From positions 25,139-89,138 of the forward strand of contig JBFMBL010000004.1 in assembly GCA_040755195.1 (NCBI GenBank): a DNA stretch of 64,000 nt, given 5' to 3'. The position numbers were made by a program, and so were the translations under genes. Below the pieces are notes generated by a model that searched no databases, was not told where the DNA came from, and saw only the letters and a program-made list of their open reading frames with translations. Below are positions 35,195-42,589 of this stretch, piece by piece; within the stretch, counting starts at the first letter, position 1; the number at the start of each line of letters is the position of its first letter. Source of the stretch: SURF-55 sp040755195. Its GTDB lineage: Bacteria > Bacillota > Desulfotomaculia > Desulfotomaculales > Ammonificaceae.

Positions 35195-36216
35195 CCGCCA
35201 AGCCCCCTTAAGGTGCCGATAACCTCGCGAATATCGATGTTTACGGGGCAGGACGCCACACACCTGCCGCACCCGACGCACCCTTCAATGTTGTATCTTG
35301 TATAGTTATAGCTCAGTTTGTGAAAGAAACGGTTCCTGAGCCGCTGGTTAAGCCCATGCCTGGGGTTGTGCCCGCTGGTGTGAAGAGTGTACTCCCTGAA
35401 GATACACGAATCCCAGCACCTGAACCGGTCCCCTTCGCATTCGATTCCTTCGTCCATGATGTCAAAGCAATGACAGGTGGGGCAGACATAAGTGCATACG
35501 CCGCAACCGAGGCAACGCCGGCTCAGTTTCTCCCAGTATGAATTATCAAACAACGCCGGCATCTTTTCCGGAAGCCCGGCAACCTGAACCGGGAGCTTGA
35601 ACCTGGCCAGGAGCGCCGCCTCTTTCCCTTTTTTCGCCTCAGCCGTCCCGGCCACGTTTTCCTCGAAAAACATCTCGTATTTTGCGATCAGTTCTTCCCC
35701 TTTGGGGGTTAGAATCTCAACCAGATAATTCGCCCCGGCGTCCGTGAGGTGAATATCCGCCCCTGCCCCGTCAACCGGCGAAATATCATAAGTGGTGCAA
35801 AAGCACTCCGGGAATACGGTATTGCAGCTCATTCCGATGAGAATCGTCTCTTCCCGGCGCATGGCATAGTATTTATCGGCAGGTTCCTCCAGGAAAACCG
35901 CATCAAGCACCGCGAAGCTCCTGAGATCGCATGGATGAACCCCAAACAGAACCGCCGGCCTGCTGTCGACAGTCTCCGCAAGCATAAGCTTGTCGTCTTT
36001 GGTACGGTAACGGTAGAGAACCTCCGTCTGGGGGAAGAAATAACCTTTGGGCGACTCCACGCTTTTACCGGGGCTGAGATCGATACTGCCGACCGCCTCG
36101 ACCGGCCGGAAAAACAGCAGGTTGTCCTCCCGCACCGGCGCGATAAGCAGGAAATCCCGCGCCAATCGCTCGAGCAGGCCCAATATATTTTCCTTCTTTG
36201 CCACTTTTAAACCCAT
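35191..36216 (-). CDS. floxB: FloxB-like iron-sulfur subunit
   Basis: 341 residues, related to sulfhydrogenase beta / anaerobic sulfite reductase A proteins. Two [4Fe-4S] motifs near the C terminus: CLGCGVCTYVCPTCHCFD and CVGCGRCVASCPVNI. The earlier part holds LFGVHPCDLRSFAVLDAVF, a family signature. It relays electrons from the FloxA flavin. It is coupled to floxA by a 4-base overlap and separated from floxC by a 406-base stretch holding repeat copy C. Confidence 0.88.
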   Translation of the reverse strand: MGLKVAKKENILGLLERLARDFLLIAPVREDNLLFFRPVEAVGSIDLSPGKSVESPKGYFFPQTEVLYRYRTKDDKLMLAETVDSRPAVLFGVHPCDLRSFAVLDAVFLEEPADKYYAMRREETILIGMSCNTVFPECFCTTYDISPVDGAGADIHLTDAGANYLVEILTPKGEELIAKYEMFFEENVAGTAEAKKGKEAALLARFKLPVQVAGLPEKMPALFDNSYWEKLSRRCLGCGVCTYVCPTCHCFDIMDEGIECEGDRFRCWDSCIFREYTLHTSGHNPRHGLNQRLRNRFFHKLSYNYTRYNIEGCVGCGRCVASCPVNIDIREVIGTLRGLGG

Positions 36217-36230
36217 CTTATAGACTCCCT

Positions 36231-36511
36231 CGAAAATAGGCGTTCTTTCGTAGGGCGCGGCGATAAGCTGCGTATAGCTGTGTCAGCCTATCAGGGCCGG
36301 GTCCTCACCCAGCACTCAGCCTTTAAGTAGTAATCATCTGCACTTTTACAGGTAGAACTGAGTGCTGGGCTCCGGCCCGTCCCTAACAGGCTTTCGTGCT
36401 CTACTTGCTTCTCCCCGCGCTCCGGTTATGTTACAACACTGCTTCTAAATTCCAAGCTTACGGGTCTACATTTTCATTCGTTGTGCCGCAACGCAGCATG
36501 AGAGACTCCCT
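36231..36511 (-). repeat. Structured dispersed repeat, copy C, carrying a CCAGCACTCA hairpin
   Basis: The outer arms match copy B (TTGTGCCGCAACGC and GGGCGCGGCGATAAGC), but the short apical hairpin is replaced by the 62-bp inverted-repeat element CCCAGCACTCAG...CTGAGTGCTGGG at 36308-36369. Directly after it (36511-36600) the first bases of another copy begin (GAATATGCGTTCTTCTTCCG) and fade out. No gene is seen in this gap. Confidence 0.8.
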
Positions 36512-36622
36512 TGAATATGCGTTCTTCTTCCGTTGGTGCTGGCCGATGACCCGCATAGGCTAATCCTTAAAAGTTTTATAGGAAACCGCCGCAAAACTGC
36601 GCCTTTCCATTGCTTTTAACCG

Positions 36623-37588
36623 TTATGAGAACTCATCTCTGTCATCGGGAGAATACGTGTACAGCGCTGTCGGCGCATCCGGCGATGCGGGCCCGAATAA
36701 CTCATCGATGTCTTTGGCCAGCTTTCTGCTAAGGAGCATCAACGGTATCCGCACCGGGCAAACGCGCTCGCATTCACCACAACCGGCGCAACGGCCCGCC
36801 ACGTGAAAGGCCCGGATAAGATGGTACTGATAGTTCTCGGCCAGTGTTACGGCCTTGCTGAGCCAGATCGCTCCTTGCTGCCATCCCGGTACCGCCTGCT
36901 CAAAACAGCACTGGGTGCAACTGCAGGCCGGGCATACCTCCCGGCAGGCGTAACACCGCAGGCAGCGCCCGAGGAGGCGGTCCCAGAAGGCCGCTTTTTC
37001 CTCAGGAGCAAGCGCTTCTATCTCTTTGACTTCTTTAAGAGGGTCCCGCGACTGGTCGGCCACCGGGGGAGCCTCCTTGCCGAGCATCAGGTCCGCTCCT
37101 ACCGGGTTGTTCTGGGTGCAAATCAGGCACTTATCCATCAGGTAGGCCTTTTTATCGAAGGCTTGCTCGCCCTTCTGGGTGCGCACCATATACGCATTGC
37201 CCCGGTCCTCGACGGCCTCGATCCGAACGTCCGCCGGTAGATCCGCAAGCAGCTTTTCCCGCGCCAGCATACCGCCGCAGGGAACACCGACCACCGTAAT
37301 CTTCGAGCGGTCGAGGTTTCGCTCCTGAACCAGACGTTCTACGGCGCCGGCGTCGCATCCCTTAACCACCACGGCTGTTTTGGTCTGGGGGTGCCGGGCG
37401 AGATACTTTACCAGGTTGTTAACACAAAAAGGATTGAAAACCAAAGCCGCAGTCTCTTCCTGCCGGGTGGCGAAAAGAGGGCGCGCCTTTGCCGGAAGGC
37501 TCCCGGCCTCGTAACCGATGAAAAGCTCGACCCCTTCATTAAACAACCGGGCTGCTACCCGTTGCAGGACTTCAGTCAGCTCTTTCAA
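36623..37588 (-). CDS. floxC: FloxC-like iron-sulfur oxidoreductase
   Basis: 321 residues. The N-terminal half resembles FrhB/FdhB-like coenzyme F420 hydrogenase beta folds (TAVVVKGCDAGAVERLVQER, VVGVPCGGML). Two [4Fe-4S] sets follow: CLRCYACREVCPACSCTQCC and CAGCGECERVCPV. The TTG start has GAGGGAG upstream. The N terminus (37478-37604) is repeated after gap 4; the first copy is the intact gene. In an unduplicated assembly it would start 16 bases after the floxD stop. It is the Fe-S link between the MvhD-like protein and FloxB/A in the proposed complex. Confidence 0.82.
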   Translation of the reverse strand: MKELTEVLQRVAARLFNEGVELFIGYEAGSLPAKARPLFATRQEETAALVFNPFCVNNLVKYLARHPQTKTAVVVKGCDAGAVERLVQERNLDRSKITVVGVPCGGMLAREKLLADLPADVRIEAVEDRGNAYMVRTQKGEQAFDKKAYLMDKCLICTQNNPVGADLMLGKEAPPVADQSRDPLKEVKEIEALAPEEKAAFWDRLLGRCLRCYACREVCPACSCTQCCFEQAVPGWQQGAIWLSKAVTLAENYQYHLIRAFHVAGRCAGCGECERVCPVRIPLMLLSRKLAKDIDELFGPASPDAPTALYTYSPDDRDEFS

Positions 37589-37831
37589 TTTATCTCCCTC
37601 TTCTNNNNNNNNNNNNNNNNNNNNNNNNNNNNNNNNNNNNNNNNNNNNNNNNNNNNNNNNNNNNNNNNNNNNNNNNNNNNNNNNNNNNNNNNNNNNNNNN
37701 NNNNAGGGCGCGCCTTTGCCGGAAGGCTCCCGGCCTCGTAACCGATGAAAAGCTCGACCCCTTCATTAAACAACCGGGCTGCTACCCGTTGCAGGACTTC
37801 AGTCAGCTCTTTCAATTTATCTCCCTCTTCT
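37478..37831. other. Assembly gap 4 with 127-bp flank duplication
   Basis: Bases 37605-37704 are 100 N. Flanks 37478-37604 and 37705-37831 are identical (AGGGCGCGCC to CTCCCTCTTCT). The apparent second floxC N terminus is artefactual. Confidence 0.92.
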
Positions 37832-38286
37832 TAAATCTTCGTGACACGCTTTTGTGGTCCGAGAGGTTTTATCCCCTCTACCATTTCTTTAATTGTCGTC
37901 GCAAAGCGTTCGCCTTCGGACGCGGAAACCCACCGGACCTTCAACCGTTCAGGTTCAAGCCCGACGTATTCCATAAGCCGTTTGAAGAGCATGAGCCGCC
38001 TCCGGGTAAAGTAGTTACCGGTAACATAATGGCAATCGCCCGGATGGCAACCGGCAACCAGCACCCCGTCCGCGCCGTTCTGAAAAGCGCGCAGTATGAA
38101 CTGCGGGTTGACGCGGCTGGAGCAGGGTACCCGGATTATCCTGACGTTTGCCGGATACTTCATCCTGCTCACCCCCGCGAGGTCCGCACCGGCATAGCTG
38201 CACCAGTTGCAGAGAAAAGCCACGATCTTGGGTTCCCAGGCGGCATCTTCTTTCATATTCGTAACCGTGCTTTCGTTTACAGACAA
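37831..38286 (-). CDS. floxD: FloxD/MvhD-like [2Fe-2S] subunit
   Basis: 151 residues of the MvhD family. Conserved Cys are in AFLCNWCSYAGAD, RVPCSSRVNP and AGCHPGDCHYVTGNY, the [2Fe-2S] site of MvhD that hands electrons to the HdrA flavin. The TTG start overlaps the hdrA end by ten bases with GGAGG inside hdrA; an ATG at 38256 would shorten it by ten residues. Order hdrA-floxD-floxC-floxB-floxA matches the flox clusters of sulfate reducers and clostridia. Confidence 0.9.
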   Translation of the reverse strand: MSVNESTVTNMKEDAAWEPKIVAFLCNWCSYAGADLAGVSRMKYPANVRIIRVPCSSRVNPQFILRAFQNGADGVLVAGCHPGDCHYVTGNYFTRRRLMLFKRLMEYVGLEPERLKVRWVSASEGERFATTIKEMVEGIKPLGPQKRVTKI

Positions 38287-40262
38287 AGGGCGTCAACCTC
38301 CGCAAGGAGCTGCTTGTTCGTGAATCCTTTAAGATCAATCGCCGTCGCACGGCAGGCGACCGTGCAAGCGCCGCACCCCTGACACAACCCCTCATTCACC
38401 CTGGCGACCACCCGCTCCCGGGGTGGCTGGCCGGGCAGCCGCTCGGTAATGGTCACCGGCTGGATTGCCCGGTACGGGCAAACAGGCTGGCAAGCAAGGC
38501 AACCGGTGCAAAGGGCCTCATTAACCCGGCTCACCAGGGGGTTTGTCTCGAGTTCTTCTTTCGAAAGGAGGGCGCACACTTTGGCAGCCGCGCCGCTGGC
38601 CTGAGAAACGGTATCCGGAATATCCTTCGGCCCCTGGCAGGCGCCGGCCAGAAAAACCCCGCCGGTATGTGTTTCCACCGGACGCAGCTTCGGGTGCGCC
38701 TCCTGGAAAAAGCCGTCCTTATCGAGCGAGACGCCGATCATCCGCGCGACTTCCGCAACCCCGGCGGAAGGCACGGCGCCGGTGGCCAGCACCACCATGT
38801 CCGCCGCAATCTCCACCGGTTCTCCGAGGAGCGTGTCGGCGCCTTTTACAATCAACTTGGAACCATCCTGAAAAACCTTCGAAACCCGCCCGCGGATATA
38901 AACCGCGCCCTCGTCCTGGACGCGCCGGTAAAACTCCTCGTATCCTTTGCCGAAAGTCCGTATGTCGATGTAGAAGATATAGACCTCCGCCCCCGGAATC
39001 TTCTCCAGCACCTGATGGGCGTGCTTCGCGGTGTACATGCAGCAGAATCTGGAGCAGTACGCCTTTCCCTTGGCCTCGTCACGGGAGCCCACGCACTGGA
39101 TAAAGACTACCGTCTGAGGCTCTTTCCCGCTGGAAGGCCGCTGAATCTTTCCGCCGGTGGGACCGGAGGCGTTCACCATCCGCTCAAACGCGAGGCCGGT
39201 AATAACGTCCGGATACCGGCCATAACCGTATTCCCCGTAAACCTTCTCCCACGGGAAAAGCCCGTAACCGGTAGCTACGACAATCGAACCTACTTCTATC
39301 TCGAAAAACTCATCCTTCTGTTCGTAATCGATGGCATCGGCCGGGCAAAGCTTTGCGCATGCGCCGCATTTTCCCCTCGTGAAATGTCGGCAGTGAGTCG
39401 AATCAATCACGGGTTTGTTCGGGACCGCCTGCGGGAACGGGATGTAAATCGCTCCCCGCTCGCCCAGTCCCATGTTAAAATCGTCCTTTACGCTTACCGG
39501 GCACCTCGACCAGCAGGTTCCGCAACCCGTACACTTGGTGTGGTTTACGAACCGGGCCTTTTGCCGGATTTTCACCTTGAAGTTCCCTATATAACCGCTG
39601 ACCTCTTCCACCTGCGCGTAAGTATAAAGCTTAATGTTCGGGTGCTGGGCGACGGACACCATCTTCGGCGTGCTTATACAGGCCGAACAGTCGAGGGTGG
39701 GAAAGGTCTTGTCCAGCTTTACCATATTTCCGCCGATGGTGGGCTCCCTCTCAACCAGATACACCTCGAGCCCGGCGTCGGCAACGTCGAGGGCGACCTG
39801 TATACCGGCAATACCCCCGCCGATTATCATGCAGCGCTTGACCACGGGAATCCGTCCGGGAAAGAGCGGCTCAAGGCGCGCAGCCTTTGCCGCAGCCCGC
39901 CGCACAAGGTCAATCGCTTTGCGCTGCGCCTGTTCCGGCGTATCGGGATGCACCCAGGAGCAGTGTTCCCGCAGGTTGGCCATTTCCAGGAAATAAGGAT
40001 TCAGCCCCGCGCGTTTCAGCACCTGACGGAATGTTTCTTCGTGCAGCCTCGGCGAGCAGGAAGCCACAACCACCCGGTCGAGGGCGTGCTGTTTGATGGC
40101 TTCGAGAATCATGTTCTGCCCCGGGTCGCTGCACATATACTTGTAGTCGACGCTGTGAACGACACCGGGAAAAGCGGCAGCCGCCTCGGCAATCGCCGGG
40201 CAATCAAGTACCCCGCCGATATTAGAACCACACCAGCATACGAAAACGCCGATCCTCGGCAA
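38277..40262 (-). CDS. hdrA: HdrA-like FAD iron-sulfur subunit
   Basis: About 661 residues. N-terminal IGVFVCWCGSNIGG, then a FAD-binding core IIGGGIAGIQVALDVADAGL, an Fe-S insert KCTGCGTCWSRCPV and CGACAKLCPADAI, CVGSRD with CSRFCCM, and two C-terminal [4Fe-4S] motifs CTGCLACQPVCP and CQGCGACTVACR. HdrA holds the bifurcating flavin that splits electron pairs between ferredoxin and a high-potential acceptor. The TTG at 40262 is preferred because GGGGAG lies just upstream; the frame opens ten codons earlier. hdrB ends 200 bases upstream. Confidence 0.93.
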   Translation of the reverse strand: MPRIGVFVCWCGSNIGGVLDCPAIAEAAAAFPGVVHSVDYKYMCSDPGQNMILEAIKQHALDRVVVASCSPRLHEETFRQVLKRAGLNPYFLEMANLREHCSWVHPDTPEQAQRKAIDLVRRAAAKAARLEPLFPGRIPVVKRCMIIGGGIAGIQVALDVADAGLEVYLVEREPTIGGNMVKLDKTFPTLDCSACISTPKMVSVAQHPNIKLYTYAQVEEVSGYIGNFKVKIRQKARFVNHTKCTGCGTCWSRCPVSVKDDFNMGLGERGAIYIPFPQAVPNKPVIDSTHCRHFTRGKCGACAKLCPADAIDYEQKDEFFEIEVGSIVVATGYGLFPWEKVYGEYGYGRYPDVITGLAFERMVNASGPTGGKIQRPSSGKEPQTVVFIQCVGSRDEAKGKAYCSRFCCMYTAKHAHQVLEKIPGAEVYIFYIDIRTFGKGYEEFYRRVQDEGAVYIRGRVSKVFQDGSKLIVKGADTLLGEPVEIAADMVVLATGAVPSAGVAEVARMIGVSLDKDGFFQEAHPKLRPVETHTGGVFLAGACQGPKDIPDTVSQASGAAAKVCALLSKEELETNPLVSRVNEALCTGCLACQPVCPYRAIQPVTITERLPGQPPRERVVARVNEGLCQGCGACTVACRATAIDLKGFTNKQLLAEVDALCL

Positions 40263-40462
40263 TGTTCTCCCCTTCTTACGGACCGTCTGCAAGTGGATGT
40301 GGGGAATTAGAGGTTATGATAAAAAGCACAGGATGTAATTCAGTGCACGGATTACTTCCGGTCTCGATAAAACCTGCAAACCCCCGGCATCCACCAAACA
40401 ACACGATCTCTATAATTTTCCAGGAAACCGCTGCAAGATTCCCTGTTCTCTTATCACGATTT

Positions 40463-41323
40463 CTACCCGGTGACCGTTTTCAACAACCGCTGCGGGTTGA
40501 CAAAGTGGGTTTCAAGACCCAGGTCGCGCGGGTTAAGTCCCATTGCCAGGCCAAGAAGCTGCGGGAAGTAAAAAATCGGCATGGAGAAGTTTGTCCCGAA
40601 TTCCTTGTTAACCTGCGCCTGGCGGCTGTCCAAATTACTCTGGCAGACCGGGCAGGCGCACGCCAAAGCCGTCGCTCCCGCATCCACGGCGTTGCGGAGT
40701 ATGTTCCGGATAAGGCGCAACGCAACACCGCGCTCACCAATAATAAGAGAGGCGCCGCAGCATTCGTTTTTGTAGCCCCAGTCCAGCATTTCGGCCTTCG
40801 TTACCTCAAGCAGCCTGTCCATTAACTGAGGATTCTCAGGGTCATCGCAACCGATGCCCGACGGGCGGACAAGGAGGCAGCCGTAGTAACAACCCACCCG
40901 CAAATCTTTAAGAGGCCGCACCACCTGGGCCGCAAGCTGTTCCAAACCAACTCCGGTGATGGTCTCCATTAAGGAATAGATGCGTACCGAACCCTTGTAT
41001 GAGCGGCCGATTAATTTCGCCAGTTTTTCATTGAGCGCCGCATCCCGGGTCAACTCCTGGTGCGCTATCCGCAAGCGCTGGTAACAGGCCGCGCAGGGAA
41101 CGGTTATATCGATTCCCATTTCCTCGGCTATGATAAGGTTTCGGGCGGGAAGCGCCACCGACAAAAAATGATCCGTACTGTGGGCCGCGGTGGCCCCGCA
41201 ACAGTTCCAGTCCGGAAGATCAACCAACTGGATACCGAGGTGCCGCGCCACCAACCGTGCGGCGCGGTCATACTCTTTGGCGGTGCTTTGCAGGGAACAT
41301 CCCGGGTAATATCCGATTCTCAT
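40463..41323 (-). CDS. hdrB: HdrB-like heterodisulfide-reductase subunit
   Basis: 286 residues with two CCG domains. The Cys-rich sites are PDWNCCGATAAHS with VPCAACYQR, and NECCGASL with CACPVCQSNL, which in HdrB hold two noncubane [4Fe-4S] clusters where a disulfide is reduced. The real disulfide in bacteria is unknown and may be DsrC-like or another thiol; no dsrC is in this window. It overlaps hdrC by four bases. The 200-base gap to hdrA shows no gene or clear terminator. Confidence 0.93.
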   Translation of the reverse strand: MRIGYYPGCSLQSTAKEYDRAARLVARHLGIQLVDLPDWNCCGATAAHSTDHFLSVALPARNLIIAEEMGIDITVPCAACYQRLRIAHQELTRDAALNEKLAKLIGRSYKGSVRIYSLMETITGVGLEQLAAQVVRPLKDLRVGCYYGCLLVRPSGIGCDDPENPQLMDRLLEVTKAEMLDWGYKNECCGASLIIGERGVALRLIRNILRNAVDAGATALACACPVCQSNLDSRQAQVNKEFGTNFSMPIFYFPQLLGLAMGLNPRDLGLETHFVNPQRLLKTVTG

Positions 41324-41907
41324 CCTTTAACCCTTTCCTCCGAAGATTGCGCCGGATGCTCCTTCGGTCTCGAAAATAATTTCTTAATCTCTTTTGTCCC
41401 TTTTATCTTTTCTGCGCTCAAACGCATTTTCCCCCTTGACAGCATAAACCTGCCCAGTTCAGCGTCGCGCAAGGGTTTCTTGCTCTTTAAATTGTGGCTC
41501 AAGAGAACACCCAGCTCAAAAACCCTGCCGTTGCGCCGTACCGACTGGAGAAAAAGATCGTTGAACATAATCACGCTCTTGCCCTGAACTGCCGCCCCTT
41601 CCTTGCGGGCAATGACACGGAGGCTGTCCATTACCTGGGCGACACCGATATTACAGGGGCACCGCACGGAGCATGTCCAACATCCCGCACAGACCCAGAT
41701 CGCACGCGAAGCGAGCACCTGTTCTTTGCGTCCCAACTGGAGGAGTCGGATCACCTGGTTCGGTTTATAGTCCATGGCAAACGCCGCGGGACATCCCGCG
41801 GTACACTTTCCGCATTGGTAACAGTGCGATAACGATTCTTGCCCGCTGGCCCGGGCAACAGTCTGAATAAAGCCCGGATCGGCATTGCTTTTCCCGCCGA
41901 GAATCAT
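41320..41907 (-). CDS. hdrC: HdrC-like ferredoxin subunit
   Basis: 195 residues. Two [4Fe-4S] motifs: HCYQCGKCTAGCPAAF and CAGCWTCSVRCPCNIG. It carries electrons between HdrA and HdrB. It is the first gene of the hdrC-hdrB-hdrA-floxDCBA set; the ATG has AAGGGG upstream. The 265 bases ahead of it show only an A-rich stretch and no gene; the operon promoter should be there but was not pinned down. Confidence 0.93.
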   Translation of the reverse strand: MILGGKSNADPGFIQTVARASGQESLSHCYQCGKCTAGCPAAFAMDYKPNQVIRLLQLGRKEQVLASRAIWVCAGCWTCSVRCPCNIGVAQVMDSLRVIARKEGAAVQGKSVIMFNDLFLQSVRRNGRVFELGVLLSHNLKSKKPLRDAELGRFMLSRGKMRLSAEKIKGTKEIKKLFSRPKEHPAQSSEERVKG

Positions 41908-42172
41908 TGCTCATACCCCTTTAGTAACCAGGCTTCTGAAAGCACAGCACGTATTCCTGAAAAAAGAAAAAAGAACTGCTTGTTCTATTATAAAATAGCC
42001 TTTCGCTGAAATAGCATGAAATCCTCTTTTTAGCGGGAGAAAATTCCTGGTCCTAATGCTAAACGCTTATCAAAAAGGAAACCGGTGTAAAGCTCACCGG
42101 CAAAAGCGCAGCAATAGCCCCCGTAAAAATTTTGGAAGTCTGATAAAGTACACCCGCAAGCTCCCCGCCTCC

Positions 42173-42410
42173 TCTGAAAATGCGTTCTTCTTCCGTGGGG
42201 CGCGGCGATGAGCTTCGCATTACTGCGTCAGGCTCACCGGCCGGGTCCTCACGTATTTCCGTATACGCTCCGGCCCGTCCGGCTACGCCTTCCTTGTACT
42301 ACTCGCTCCTTGCCGCGTTCCGTGTATGTTACTCTTCTGTACCTAAGTAACCAGTTTATGGGTCATCCCATTTTCATTCGTTGTGCCGCAACGCGGCATG
42401 GGCAACTCCT
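42173..42410 (-). repeat. Structured dispersed repeat, copy B'
   Basis: The inverted counterpart of copy B with a nearly identical 150-base core, including GGGCGCGGCGATGAGC and TCACGTATTTCCGTATACGC. The 5' end CCATGCCGCGTTGCGGCAC is also shared. It fills the gap between hdrC and dinG; bases 42411-42589 hold nothing recognisable. Confidence 0.85.
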
Positions 42411-42589
42411 CTTTATCGGCAAACAGCCCGCCATCTTTCTTCTACTAATTCCGCGGGCTTTACCCCGATCCCCGGACCATATTAAATCAATTACTTATGC
42501 GCGCTTTATCTTATAAATCTTATTCCGTATTCCGCGGAAATGTTCAACCAAACGCCTTTAATGTTTAATGGAATCATCGGAATCCACGG

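Noticed and set aside
37585..37815. Second floxC N terminus reading into N
   Set aside because: It exists only because the 127-bp flank is duplicated at gap 4.
38667..40310. Open frame of 547 codons on the plus strand opposite hdrA
   Set aside because: It lies fully antisense to a well-supported HdrA gene; GC-rich codon bias opens the opposite strand. No ribosome site or motif seen.
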